Part shown: in pieces, positions 23,716-33,741 of the stretch | Numbering within the stretch: the first letter of the stretch is position 1 | How the letters are laid out: the number at the start of each line of letters is the position of its first letter | Origin: Phoma sp. XZ068 | Lineage: Eukaryota; Ascomycota; Dothideomycetes; Pleosporales; Didymellaceae | DNA: 64,000 nt | NCBI GenBank assembly: GCA_004835665.1 | Contig: RBKR01000012.1 | Location: forward strand, 1,426,001 to 1,490,000 | Reading direction: 5' to 3' | Translations under genes and position numbers: made by a program | Notes under the pieces: generated by a model | Databases searched by the model: none | The model's input: the letters and a program-made list of their open reading frames with translations, nothing else | What the model was told of the DNA's origin: nothing

Positions 23716-24563
23716 CGGACCTGGGCGTCGATGAAGTAGTGGAGTGAAGCACCTACCATGGCAACTCATGTAGGAGGATTACAGGCTTAATGGGGATCTA
23801 GGACGTCGTTTTTGACTCGGGAAAGACATTTAGGAAGACGACTGAGTGGTAAAGGCACCGAAGTGTAGGGCAATGAGTTTATAGACGCAAGTAAGGAGGC
23901 TAGAAAGGTACATTGACTCAGCATGATATATGAAAGCAATAAATGTAAGAGACAACATTCGATGTCTTGTCCAAACTACTTTACTTACAGCCAGGCGTAG
24001 GAAGAAGTGTTATGAGCTGCAATTCGATCTCGCAGAATGGAAGCGTGCAATTACAGTGCTCCCGTGGCGTAAATGGTAAAACGAAATACTTAGGATCTCC
24101 TTCACATACGCAGAAAGGCAGCTGACCAAGAAGTAGACTCAATTGTCTGTAATATCGGGACGTCGTTCTCGTGTTGGTAAATGGGAGCTTTGATGATGCT
24201 GCAGGGGTGAGGAAGGTGGTGACGAATCATGCCCCACAACGCGCCTTTCCAAAACTCGTCAGCATTTGTCCTCAGACCCTCCTCTTGACCTTGTTCACTC
24301 ATCTCGCTGAACTTTCGCACTTTCGCATCGCCGTCACGTCTCGTTCCTGACATTAGCTCGTTATGGTCGTTCATTCGCATGTCACACAGCGTGACAGAGG
24401 TACCTGCACCCGGCGGGCCAAAGTGCAGTAAGATTGATAACAAATTATCATTTGATGAATCAATAGGATCCAACCTACGGCTGATCTGCACATACCAAAC
24501 GCCTTATTCTACTGGTACACTAATGAAAGAGATCTAGAGGGTGGTCATGTTCACACCAGATAC
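23716..24563. other. Intergenic region, no supported gene
   Basis: A 129-codon minus-strand frame lies at 24102-24491 but lacks a recognised domain. A short stretch at about 24061-24085 resembles a tRNA D-arm, but no T-arm or acceptor pairing follows. Confidence 0.4.
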
Positions 24564-25751
24564 CTACAATGCCCAAGCTGCGAGGGCGAAGACGACCGAG
24601 AGAGCCATAGCCATGGAGTTGACCACGGACACCGAAGTCAAGGAGCCTGCGCCTGTGCTCTGAGCAACACCAGTAGAACTGGGGCGAGCTGAGCCACTGG
24701 CTGAAGCACTGGGAGTGTTACCGCTGTTGGTCTGGTTGCTGCTGCCAGTACCGTTGCCACTGGAGGTGGTCGAGTTGTTGGTAACGGGAGAGGCAGTCGG
24801 CAGCTCCTTGCTGTCCGCAGGGCAGGTCAAGTTGTAGCGGGGGGTGGTGCTGAGGTTGTTGGTGATGGCGAACTTGACCTCGTTGTCGGGGTTGGCATCA
24901 CGAAGGGTGTACCAGAAGACGTTGCGCTTGCCGAAGAGCTTGCAGCCAACATCCTGCCAGTACTTGCCGGCGTTGTCGACGGTGGCATCAGCAGCGCCGA
25001 ATGCAGGTCCAGTGTATGCCCAGCCGGTCTCGGTAATCCAGACATCCTTGCCGCCGGCGACGCCTTCGGTGGCTGTCAAGGCGCTGCTGAGCAAGCTCCC
25101 AGCGTTGTCGATCTTGTTGTCGTGCTCGGCCTCGTAGAAGGGGAACGCGTTGACGGCGAGGAAGTCGATCTCGTCGATAACGGCCTTGTTGGAGCTGTTG
25201 ACCCAGGCGGTCCAGGTGTCGACGTGGGTGAAGGGCTTGCCCTTGAGAGGTGTGCTGGCAAGACGCGTGCGAGCGGCCTTGATGAAGCGCACAATGGTGT
25301 CGGCGTTGCTACCGACGCCAGCCTTGTTGCGAATACCAGGTTCCGAAACTCGGTACAGATCCTCGCTACCGACCGAGATACCCACCACCAAGTCCGCCAG
25401 CTTCGAGCCGTACTTGTCGAGAGCCGATGTCAGGGCCTTCAGCTCGTTGTCGATGTTGTCCGTGCCAGAGGCCCAGATGCCAAGCAGGAGGCTCGTATTC
25501 GTCGCAATCGCAGCTGGGAATGCAGCAATAGGGGTGTCCGGGGTCTGCCACTGGATGTTGGAGTACAGGCGGATGGTGTTGAATTCGCCGGGCGCACCAT
25601 TCAGGCTCTTCGCAGCCTTGAACTCGCGCTCGAAGTCTTGCTGGTTCTTCGCATTGCCCTTGTCGTCTGAGGCGCCCGAGTTGAAGCCCAGAATGGTGCC
25701 CTGGGCAAAGCTGAGCGTCGCGGCGACGCCGAGTGCGATTGAAAAGCGCAT
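24564..25751 (-). CDS. eglC: GPI-anchored endo-1,3-beta-glucanase, GH17 (EglC type)
   Basis: The intronless 395-aa protein starts at the ATG at 25751; the frame is open 30 codons further, but MRFSIALGVAATLSFAQG is a clean signal peptide. The GH17 catalytic domain covers about residues 19-315. It has the acid/base Glu130 in VGISVGSEDLYR and nucleophile Glu241 in VWITETGWAY. Residues about 316-375 are Ser/Thr/Asn/Gly rich with several N-glycosylation sequons. The C-terminus ends in a hydrophobic tail (MALSVVFALAAWAL), the usual GPI attachment signal. The protein should sit at the plasma membrane or cell wall and hydrolyse or remodel beta-1,3-glucan. Order, motifs and length match Aspergillus EglC-like enzymes. 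No lesion seen. Confidence 0.92.
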   Translation of the reverse strand: MRFSIALGVAATLSFAQGTILGFNSGASDDKGNAKNQQDFEREFKAAKSLNGAPGEFNTIRLYSNIQWQTPDTPIAAFPAAIATNTSLLLGIWASGTDNIDNELKALTSALDKYGSKLADLVVGISVGSEDLYRVSEPGIRNKAGVGSNADTIVRFIKAARTRLASTPLKGKPFTHVDTWTAWVNSSNKAVIDEIDFLAVNAFPFYEAEHDNKIDNAGSLLSSALTATEGVAGGKDVWITETGWAYTGPAFGAADATVDNAGKYWQDVGCKLFGKRNVFWYTLRDANPDNEVKFAITNNLSTTPRYNLTCPADSKELPTASPVTNNSTTSSGNGTGSSNQTNSGNTPSASASGSARPSSTGVAQSTGAGSLTSVSVVNSMAMALSVVFALAAWAL

Positions 25752-26283
25752 GTTTACTGTACGAGTTGAATGAGTGTGGAGAAGAGAAGGAAAAAGCCGA
25801 GAATAAGAGAGCGCAAAAAAGAACGGTGGTGGTGTAAGCACAGTGTCCAGGGGGCAGTGAAAGTGAGACTGGGGACCCGCGTGTTAATTAACGGCGCACT
25901 GTGGAGACGATTCGGGGAACGAACTCGGGGAAATTTGCGGGCTCTGGCTACAGCTCGTGATTGGGTAGGTGTGACACAGCTTGGCGTAGCTGAGGCTCGG
26001 CGCCAACCGGGAACCTTGCGATTCGCGCAGAACTATGCCGTGCTTACCATTGAAACACCATGTTGTCTGCTCTCGCTTTCCGATCAGGTCGCGCAAAGCT
26101 GACCTGAGATGCGACCATGACTTCGCGGTCCCCCACAACATCAGCTCTGGTCGTGTGCGTGCTCAGAGCGAGATCCTAATCACAGTGTTCAAGTCGCCGA
26201 GAGGCATAAGAATCAACGTGATTATGGAGTAGTTCCGCTTCGCTATCAACAGCTGCACCGAGGAGGTGTCCAGACTGGAGTGA
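25752..26283. promoter_or_regulatory. Intergenic region between glucanase and F-box-like gene
   Basis: About 530 bases with the glucanase promoter. A CT/GA-rich leader precedes the glucanase start. No gene is seen. Confidence 0.4.
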
Positions 26284-27552
26284 TCACACCAGCTGCATCT
26301 TCTGAGCCAACTGCTCTGGCAGGTCATTCGACTTAGCCGAGGCACCCATCTCTGCCGCCTGTGCAGCCGCAGCTGCATCAGGGAACGCCACCATGAGGCT
26401 GGCAACTACCTCCGCGAACATCTCTAACCAGTTCAACTCAATGTCAGGATGCGCAGCATAAGGACCCTCCCCGCCTTGAGTCGGTCTGTCCGTCCCTGCC
26501 ATGAATCTCGTGCGTGCCTTACTGAGGTGAGGCAAAGACCACGGTGTACCTGCAGTCCGAGCATTTGAAGCCCGACTGCTATGCTCAAGTTCGCGAGGGT
26601 AGTAACGGGCGATACCATCGAGAACAATTTGACATTTGTCGTCGATTGGAACCAAGCCTTCCTCCATGATTGCGACCAAGAAGCGAAGAGTCCAGTCGTA
26701 CGGTACGAGTGCTAGGAACTTCTCATGGAAGTATGTGCGGCAGGCGGTGCCGCTGTACAAGGATGGAGTTGTCTTCTCGAGTTTACGAGCTCGGCTGCGG
26801 AATTGATGAGGTACGTGGCGCACGCTCGGCTTTGAGGTTTGGGGAGCAAAAGGCACCTTGAGCAGCTCTGAGTGAGCTTCATATAGGTTCGCAAGTCGCC
26901 GGAACTCCTCTGCCAATGTCTTTCTGCGTGCTGACAACGCTCGTTTGTACAGAACAACACCAGTCTCCAGGTCAACTGCTGACAGGTCGGGCCTACCAAA
27001 ATTGATGAGCTGTTTAAACAGCAGCTGCTCGTCAGCTGGCAAATAGACCTCAAGACCCTCTAAAAATGGAAGTTCAAGAAGAGGCCGGGCAGAGTACAAG
27101 TGAGCGCTAAGCACCTCTAGCCATCGACCTCGCAAGGTAGCAGCGTCCATCAACCACTGCGAATCTTGGGTCTGAAGGAAAGAGATGTCTTTGTCACATG
27201 GACAGAGCCTGTATCTTGAATGATTGCAACCAACCCGGGTTGTAACTTTGAAAAAAGGGCGAGCTTCACGTCTCGTGTCAAAGCACAACACATTCAAATT
27301 GTCGGTAAGTCGAAGGCATTTCTGCCACATCGTGCGATCTTCCTCGGCGCCAAAAAGATGTCTCCATGCAGGGCTTATTGTGAGGGCTTGAGTAAGCTTT
27401 GGCCCTGCCCAACTGGACAGGCGAATGACCCGTTCAAATGTTGCCTCTTTGATGACGGTCTCGATGAGCTCCAATGGTAAATTTTCGAGGTCGTGTGCGA
27501 TGTCGCGGTTGCGGCCCATCGTGGGCTCGGTGGGCTGGAGGTAGTCGGACAT
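26284..27552 (-). CDS. F-box-like hypothetical protein, 422 aa
   Basis: This is an intronless frame starting at ATG 27552, with a second Met at residue 12. Residues about 22-70 (LENLPLELIETVIKEATFERV then WAGPKLTQALTISPAWRHLFG) resemble the Leu-Pro-x-Glu-Leu start and helical pattern of fungal F-box domains. The rest is helical without leucine-rich repeats that I can recognise. There is a Cys/His-containing patch (CNHSRYRLCPCDK at about 108-120) and an Ala-rich C-terminus. F-box proteins link substrates to SCF ubiquitin ligases through Skp1; whether this one binds Skp1 cannot be judged from sequence alone. The frame is unbroken with coherent codon use. Confidence 0.65.
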   Translation of the reverse strand: MSDYLQPTEPTMGRNRDIAHDLENLPLELIETVIKEATFERVIRLSSWAGPKLTQALTISPAWRHLFGAEEDRTMWQKCLRLTDNLNVLCFDTRREARPFFKVTTRVGCNHSRYRLCPCDKDISFLQTQDSQWLMDAATLRGRWLEVLSAHLYSARPLLELPFLEGLEVYLPADEQLLFKQLINFGRPDLSAVDLETGVVLYKRALSARRKTLAEEFRRLANLYEAHSELLKVPFAPQTSKPSVRHVPHQFRSRARKLEKTTPSLYSGTACRTYFHEKFLALVPYDWTLRFLVAIMEEGLVPIDDKCQIVLDGIARYYPRELEHSSRASNARTAGTPWSLPHLSKARTRFMAGTDRPTQGGEGPYAAHPDIELNWLEMFAEVVASLMVAFPDAAAAAQAAEMGASAKSNDLPEQLAQKMQLV

Positions 27553-28019
27553 GATTCGTTTGATATGGGAAGAAGGTGTAGGTAAGTTGTAATCGCAGCG
27601 CTGAAGATCGTCCTGTCTGGAGAGAAGCCGAATGGATCCACCGTTCGAAAGCGAGACAGTCTTTTAATATCGCTGTATCGAATCAATCAAGGCTGATTGT
27701 ATCTAAGTAACAATCGAGAACATAGCATTATTCGCAAATCGACGGGGAAGGGTGTATATGCGTGGCTTAGCACACGTTTCGGAGATGACTCCCGCCCCGT
27801 CAAGAGTGGGTCGTCGCTAGGGCGCAGCCGCGACCGGTGAGGCTGAGGCAATCACCAACATTGAGCCGGGACCTCAGCAAACAACAACGCATTAACTCGT
27901 TGAGTATTCCCCGTGTTTTAATATCCTTCATGCACAGTTGCAGGTGTCCTTCGCCAATACATCCTCAAATACTTCGACAGCGCGCATGACGATACACATT
28001 TTTGTCCGACACCATCAAA
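27553..28019. promoter_or_regulatory. Divergent promoter region
   Basis: About 470 bases between two divergently transcribed genes. No gene or clear motif is seen beyond AT-rich patches. Confidence 0.4.
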
Positions 28020-29801
28020 ATGACGGAACATCTCCCTCAACATTCTGCAGCAGCCTTTGTCATAACAGAACGACCGGAGGCCATCGCAAAGCGACTTCTT
28101 AATGACGATGCACTCATTAAGAAAGAGCAATCTTGTAGTTGGGTTGCGCTGCATGTTCCTAATGTGAGCTCCCTGGGGGCGCTCAAAATTGCCAATCATC
28201 TTGCACCATCCCCGAACCTCAGTAACAACATCAAACGTATGCTTTACGAAAGCCTTGTGGCCCGACTGCGACAACACCTTCGCAGTAATGGTATCTACGG
28301 CACTCAACACGAATTTGACAGTGTCAATCAACGGCTACTTAAGGCGCAAGAGCGGGACAGGCCCTCGCTCGAAGAAATTTCTAATGTTCTCGAAGAGCTC
28401 ATTCAAAGTGAAGTAATTTCCTCAGAAATGTCTGCCAAGGACATCATCTCAGTCTTGAGACAAAAAGCGGCTGCAGCCCATCATACCACTGTTGTCGACA
28501 GCGAGGACTTGAAAGACTCCAGAAATTTACGTACGACTAAGATACCGAAACCTCCAATCATACCCCGAAAACGTTTGTGTTATATTTGCCGGTTCTCCCT
28601 CACAGTACCGCACCCCACACAGCCTTCTATGTGTATACCATGCGGTCGATTCAACCTAGCAGCATCTCAGATATCTGCACCACCAAATCTCACTCTCCCT
28701 CCTCAATTCACAGCCTTGGTCACAGGGTCACGTATTAATCTTGGCTACTATACAGTTTTGAGACTGCTTCGGTGCGGCGCACGTGTAATCGCGACAACAA
28801 GGTACCCAAGAGATGCCGTGGCTAGGTATGCACTGGAGAGCGACTACCCCCTCTGGAAAGAGAGGTTGAGAGTTCTCGGCGCAGACTTCAGAACCGCGGC
28901 AGATGTGTTTGCGCTTGTCAAAGAGACACGGCGTTGCCTACGAGACTGGGACGGCGCTGAGCAACTCCACCTGCTTGTCAATAATGCTGCGCAGACATTG
29001 ACTGACAGTGTGCGTAAGGAGGAGCAAGCGATCGAGCGTGAGGTTGGCTTGCTGAACATGGCTGAAGAGTCCGGTATATATATACCGGGCAATTACAACG
29101 CAAGAGTGAGAGGCGGAGGACTGCTGATGGCGCTGGGTGGTGTCGACAAGGAGCGAGGTCTTATTGAGAACCACAAATCGAATGGATCCGAATCCCAATC
29201 AACAGATACAACAACAAAAGTTCACTCTTCCGGAACCTCAAAAGATGTAGCGGTCTATACGAAATCCTCCTGGGTGCAGAACCTCTTCGAGATCCCTTAC
29301 GAAGACGTCATCTCTGCACACTCAGTCAATACATTCGTCCCACTAATTCTCTGCCGCGAACTACTCCCGCTTATGGGCAGAGTGCGAGATACCCAAGAGA
29401 ATGATGAAAGACCCGCAAGCACGAAGCCTGAGGCCTACATCATCAACGTCTCCTCGCGCGAAGGTATCTTCGAAGACCGCACCGGATCGGCTGGCAAAGC
29501 AGGAAAACACGTTCATACGAACCTTTCGAAAGCAGCGCTCAATATGATCACCGAAACGGAAGCGGCATCTGCATGGCACTCGAGAAGAGTTGCAATGAAC
29601 ACCGTTGATCCAGGCTATATGAGCGCAGCTCCAGAGTACGAGGAGTCGTTTGGTGGGCAGCGGCCTCTCGATTGGGAAGATGGCGCTGGAAGAGTGTTGT
29701 GGCCGGTAGCTGTAGGTGAGCTGGAAGGTGATGCTGTTTGGGGAAGATTCTTGAAGCATTATGGGGCTGTTGAGGTGGATCCTGGCGCTGGGAGAGGCTG
29801 A
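28020..29801 (+). CDS. Atypical short-chain dehydrogenase/reductase with long N-terminal extension and Cys pairs
   Basis: The ATG at 28020 (MTEHLPQ) is the first true start, giving 593 aa. Residues 1-180 are helical and unassigned. About residues 188-212 hold two Cys pairs (CYICRFSL and CIPCGRFN), a possible zinc ribbon. From about residue 230 a Rossmann fold begins: FTALVTGSRINLGYYTVLRLL, the NNAA motif (LLVNNAAQTL), then IINVSSREG. At the catalytic position the sequence is HTNLSKAALNMI, so the expected Tyr of YxxxK is Thr while the Lys is kept. I recall related SDRs with HTN in this place, so this is probably a subfamily trait rather than damage. An insert of about 90 residues with low-complexity Ser/Thr sequence splits the fold between NNAA and the SSREG strand. 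Substrate unknown. Confidence 0.75.
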   Translation: MTEHLPQHSAAAFVITERPEAIAKRLLNDDALIKKEQSCSWVALHVPNVSSLGALKIANHLAPSPNLSNNIKRMLYESLVARLRQHLRSNGIYGTQHEFDSVNQRLLKAQERDRPSLEEISNVLEELIQSEVISSEMSAKDIISVLRQKAAAAHHTTVVDSEDLKDSRNLRTTKIPKPPIIPRKRLCYICRFSLTVPHPTQPSMCIPCGRFNLAASQISAPPNLTLPPQFTALVTGSRINLGYYTVLRLLRCGARVIATTRYPRDAVARYALESDYPLWKERLRVLGADFRTAADVFALVKETRRCLRDWDGAEQLHLLVNNAAQTLTDSVRKEEQAIEREVGLLNMAEESGIYIPGNYNARVRGGGLLMALGGVDKERGLIENHKSNGSESQSTDTTTKVHSSGTSKDVAVYTKSSWVQNLFEIPYEDVISAHSVNTFVPLILCRELLPLMGRVRDTQENDERPASTKPEAYIINVSSREGIFEDRTGSAGKAGKHVHTNLSKAALNMITETEAASAWHSRRVAMNTVDPGYMSAAPEYEESFGGQRPLDWEDGAGRVLWPVAVGELEGDAVWGRFLKHYGAVEVDPGAGRG

Positions 29802-30206
29802 TGGTCAATTCTGCTCCCCGAATGACAGAGACCTAGGCAGCTAGTACAAAATTCCTCCTCTGACCTTAGAACCTTGATTAGGTTGCGTGTATGACGCCAG
29901 CGATCTGCTTGAGAGAAACTCTGGGCTTTCTGTTAAAACAAGGTTATCGTGTAACATCAAGCATCCTTCAATTCAGGACCTTGCTATTGGTGTCGAAAGC
30001 TCGATCCCAGCTACCCATGAGGGCTGATTTGACTGTAGGACGTTGCAAAGAGTAGTTCACTTGGAGGTGGTCAGGCAGCCTACTATGGCACAAGAAATCA
30101 GATACACCGATCTGAGGTGGGAGGTGCCTACGTCTATCCTAACCTGGCTATGTCTGTTCTTGGGATAGTGGGGAACTACCAACGTATCTGAGTATTATAA
30201 TCTGCT
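29802..30206. other. Convergent intergenic region
   Basis: About 400 bases between the 3' ends of two convergent genes; no feature seen. Confidence 0.4.
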
Positions 30207-32522
30207 TTACCAACTGAAAGTTTCATCTATCAGCACATATGCACGAGCTCGTTTATCATTCCTAGCAATCTGGGTGACTCTGTGCCGAACGTCATCGGCC
30301 AGGCCCGGGGGACCAGATATAACGATCGCAAGAGGCCCTCTGCGCGTACTACCATCGTCCACCATTTCTCGTTGTAGGATGGAAGCCAGATCAAATCGCT
30401 GCCCGACAAGTGTCTCAACTGTGACTTTGGGGGAAATGGAGTTCAAAGTGGGCAGCAAAGTCGTGATAAGTCCTTGGTGTCGACTGGACCAGAATAATTT
30501 TGCGTCCTTTATCTCGCAACGTTTGAGCAATGGAAGGCAAGCTGTAATGCCAACACCGCCTGCGATGCATAGGATGCTGCTACATGGCGCAATTTGCGAG
30601 TGCAGACGGCCAGAATGATCGTAGGGACCTTCAACGAAAACGCGTACACGTATCTGTTTGCCATCAGAGCTTCCAGCTTTGTTCAGAAGAGCCTTGGTGA
30701 TGCCACTACGGGTGCGGGCGAAAAATGTCGTGCTGACGTCCTCGTCGCAAGCCTTGCCACTACTAATCGCTGCTGGTGTGATAGAATGACGACTGGATTC
30801 CTTCTCCCGCATATTGTCTTGCTCCGGAAGTGAATCTGAATCTGACCGTGGTGGAGTTGCATGCGTTTGCGCTATCCCAGACGCAGCGCCGCTTACTGAG
30901 AATGGATGGGTCTCCCAGAATCGCCAAGTGAGCGTTGGAAAGCAAAGGTAGGCGACGCCTTCCTTGAACTGCTTGCCATGCAGCTCAATACTTATGTAAT
31001 CACCCTCGGTGTCCGGAATCACAGAGATGGTGGCGGTGCTGCTACCGTGAACAGCGATGCGGACGATCCGCACCAAACGCTCGAGTGCCCACAGGCCAGC
31101 GGCAATGAACATCCATATCTCGTAACCCCAGTTGTAGGTGTACAGATACCAGATGTGGTAGTAGTATCCGATAAGAAAAATCAAGGACAAAGTAACGTGT
31201 GAAGCGATAAAAAACTCATACAGCTTTTGTCGGACGGATAGAATGGAGAACGGGATTAAAGCACAAACTGCAACTGTGCCGACAATTCCCCATTGCCAGT
31301 ATAGTCGAAGCATTTCCGTAGAGTATGTACCAGAGATGACGTAGTAGCGCCAGAGCATGGCGGAATGGATGACGGTATGCGCAACTGCGCAATATCCAAG
31401 CCAACGATGAAGCAACAGATAGGTGCTGTAGCTCCAGTCGGTGAAATACAGCAAGACGCTGTTTCGAGACGAGAAAAGGACAAGGGCTACAGTGTTACCA
31501 ATAGCCATAGTTCCAGCGCGATTTCCTATAATACTGATAAATTGATTTTCCCTCGTCGTGAAGCTTGCCTGGGGCTGGTGGATCGTATATGGAGCAACCA
31601 ATAAAATGACATTAAGCACGACGATTAATAGGATATAGAGGCTCTGTCCACGCGTAGGTACAAGTCCCTGTGCCACAGGCTGTCGGTGACGTCTTCCGAA
31701 TACTGCAGGAGATATCAGAAGCGAGTTAAGTCGGCTCCAGCCCCGGCTGGCTGTCAGTCCCGGTATAAAGCGGAGGAAGGAGAATAATGCGGGGATAAAA
31801 ATGGCCGCGATTGCGACAATAATCCTGTGGCAAATCAGTTTACGTTATCTCACAGAAACTACCAATCGAGATACTCACGTCATCATACTGTGTCCCTTCT
31901 CGTTGATCTCAAAGTCAGAGAGGTAGTTGTATTGCAATTGCCATTGTACAGGACTGACAAGGCGAGTACTGTTCAGCGCACCGCTGCCGCCAGTTGTGAG
32001 TGCGAGAACGCCCGAGACTTTGTGTGGCACTAGACCTTTGGGGATTGATGCAGGCGTGGAGGGCGTGGAATTATTGGCCTTTGCATTATCCTCGTCCTCG
32101 CGTGCTGCAGCCAGTGCGCTCGAATACGACATGATAGGGACATATTGATAATTGCCCAGGGTTCCAGTCCCGAGATGTGATGCCCAATAGTCTTCTATCA
32201 GACTCATTGCTGGCTCATCACTCAATGTACAATACGTGTCGATACATAGAGCCATGGTCTTCAAAAAGGCGTTGTCCTGAACGAAACATCTGGGTGGGGT
32301 CGCGACTGGATTGTGTGCTGTTCCGTGATTCTCTTGCGAAGCCGATGGTGTACATGCCAAAGTCTGCTTTCGAATGACATTGCGACAGGCAAAAGCGCAG
32401 GTTGGATGGTATAAAGTCTTGCCGAAACCTATCAATCCTGTGCCATCAGCTCTCGTTTCTGAAGAGAATAATTGCAATGCGCAAAGGGTCGAGACAAGCC
32501 AGACGCATGATAGGCGTGCCAT
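30207..32522 (-). CDS. Ferric/cupric reductase (FRE family) transmembrane component, two exons
   Basis: Exons 32522-31879 and 31824-30207 join in frame across a 54-nt intron with a GTGAGT donor, giving 753 aa. There is an N-terminal signal peptide (MARLSCVWLVSTLCALQLFSS) and a Cys-rich extracellular region (about 40-125). The ferric-reductase membrane domain with heme-ligand-type histidines follows, in LHRWLGYCAVAHTVIHSAMLW and EFFIASHVTLSLIFLIGYYYHIW. The C-terminal cytosolic half carries the FAD motif HPFSVSG and an NAD(P) domain with GPYDHSGR, IAGGVGITACLP and ISGPPGLADDV. The enzyme passes electrons from NADPH through FAD and two hemes to extracellular Fe3+ or Cu2+ before uptake. Family members are usually induced by iron or copper shortage; no iron-regulator site was verified. 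The nearest genes are not iron related. A low-complexity insert of about 60 residues lies in the FAD domain. Confidence 0.92.
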
Positions 32523-33165
32523 GGTGGTCGATGCCGTCAACGCTGTGCTTGTTGAATCAGCAAACCAGATTTGCGAGCTATGGGAACGACAGCAATTTGT
32601 AGAGCATTATCGCCCGAACTGTGAGCATACATCTTGCTTGCTTTTCCAAGACCCACTGAGCTCGTGGCACGCTCATTCTTGGATTCGTTTGTTTCAACCT
32701 AGCGGAAACTCGGGTTTGAATCCATCGCACGACTTTTACACCCAGTAATTCGTGGTTGTGTGCAGTCAGAAATCATTAACTGAGGGCGTTTGAGTTAATT
32801 GCGCTTACTTTGGATATTCTGAGAAGCTTCGATATCTTGGATGTCTTGGCTCGAGCATTTGCGACGTTAGCAGGCATTGGCGCATATACATCTGGCCAGT
32901 TTGCGGGTACGCCAACGACCTCACAAACCTTAGTGCTGCGCAATGTGGGGTCAAGACAGTGCTCGATACCCTACGAAGGTCTTTGCAATGAGCGGCTTCT
33001 TACTCGTGTTCCGAAGCATCTAGTACGCAATCAGGACGGGATGCCTGATAAACTTCGCTGGAATCGAGCTGAACACTGCTTCGAATCAAATTTTCTCAAT
33101 TATTTTTTCTACCGAGATCCCGTCAACCTCTGGATGCTACTTTTCCTAGTAGAGGTCATGCCCAC
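32523..33165. other. Intergenic region, no supported gene
   Basis: Contains the reductase promoter. A plus-strand open stretch 32810-33169 starts with TTG and shows no domain. Confidence 0.4.
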
Positions 33166-33741
33166 CTAACCTTTGAGAGGCGCCCAGTCCTGCTGCTGCT
33201 GTGCGCTCATGAATGATCCAACGTACACATTCTTACCCAACTTGAACCCTGCCTTCCTTAGCAGCGTGTACATGGTGTTCAGGTGGAAGTACGAGTTTGG
33301 CAGGACGAAGGAATGGAAGTAGTCCGCGAAGGCAGTCATGTGTAGTGTAGGCTTTCCAGGCCCAATGGAGATGTCGACGCTCTTCCCAGCAGCGTCGTTG
33401 TACGCTTTCTCGTCAAGGCTCTCAAGCACGCTCTTTACGCCCTCGAAGAACTTAATGACGTCATCAAGAGTCGCGAAGTCGGCCGTCATGGCAGGGACGT
33501 CGACATTCGACAGCTTCAGAAACTCGATGGCTGCGACAGAGAACTTGGCGAGAAGCATGGGCTGCACGCGGAAGGGCAACATGTCGCCAAAGTTGGAGTC
33601 AAGGATCTCCTGGTCTGAGGGGAGGCTGCCCTTTGACTGCTCATCCTTGGCAGTGCGGATTGTGTTGATTGCAGACGAGATGATGCTGCGCAAAACAGGA
33701 ACGGTAGTACCGTAGAAGTTGTAGGCGATGGGGTCGGACAT
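33166..33741 (-). CDS. DUF1993 family protein, 191 aa
   Basis: The intronless frame from ATG 33741 encodes a helical protein. It has the N-terminal helix TVPVLRSIISSAINTI, an internal MLPFRVQPMLLAKFSVAAI, and the C-terminal MTAFADYFHSFVLPNSYFHLNTMYTLLRKAG. This pattern and length fit the DUF1993 family, which is common in fungi and proteobacteria and is thought to adopt a DinB/YfiT-like four-helix bundle. The His residues in HSFVLPNSYFHL could be metal ligands by analogy. The biochemical role is not established. The 3' end (KGLPAWDQQQQ... in reverse, with a Gln run at about residues 180-185) is ordinary. No lesion seen. Confidence 0.85.
   Translation of the reverse strand: MSDPIAYNFYGTTVPVLRSIISSAINTIRTAKDEQSKGSLPSDQEILDSNFGDMLPFRVQPMLLAKFSVAAIEFLKLSNVDVPAMTADFATLDDVIKFFEGVKSVLESLDEKAYNDAAGKSVDISIGPGKPTLHMTAFADYFHSFVLPNSYFHLNTMYTLLRKAGFKLGKNVYVGSFMSAQQQQDWAPLKG

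Noticed and set aside
24061..24130. tRNA-like GTGGCGTAAATGGTAAAAC stretch
   Set aside because: Resembles a D-arm only; no T-arm GTTCNA box and no acceptor-stem pairing within tRNA distance.
24102..24491. 129-codon minus-strand frame near the glucanase gene
   Set aside because: Some stretches look protein-like (DEFWKGALWGMIRHH), but no domain, partner exons or clear start context could be established; left undecided.
25122..25773. Two long plus-strand frames opposite the GH17 gene
   Set aside because: Antisense shadows of a GC-rich gene with clear catalytic residues on the other strand.
29070..29087. 18-bp perfect palindrome CCGGTATATATATACCGG
   Set aside because: Lies in the SDR coding sequence and is explained by codons for Ser-Gly-Ile-Tyr-Ile-Pro-Gly; no evidence of regulatory use.
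32810..33169. 119-codon plus-strand frame
   Set aside because: Starts at TTG, overlaps the end of DUF1993 and has no motif.
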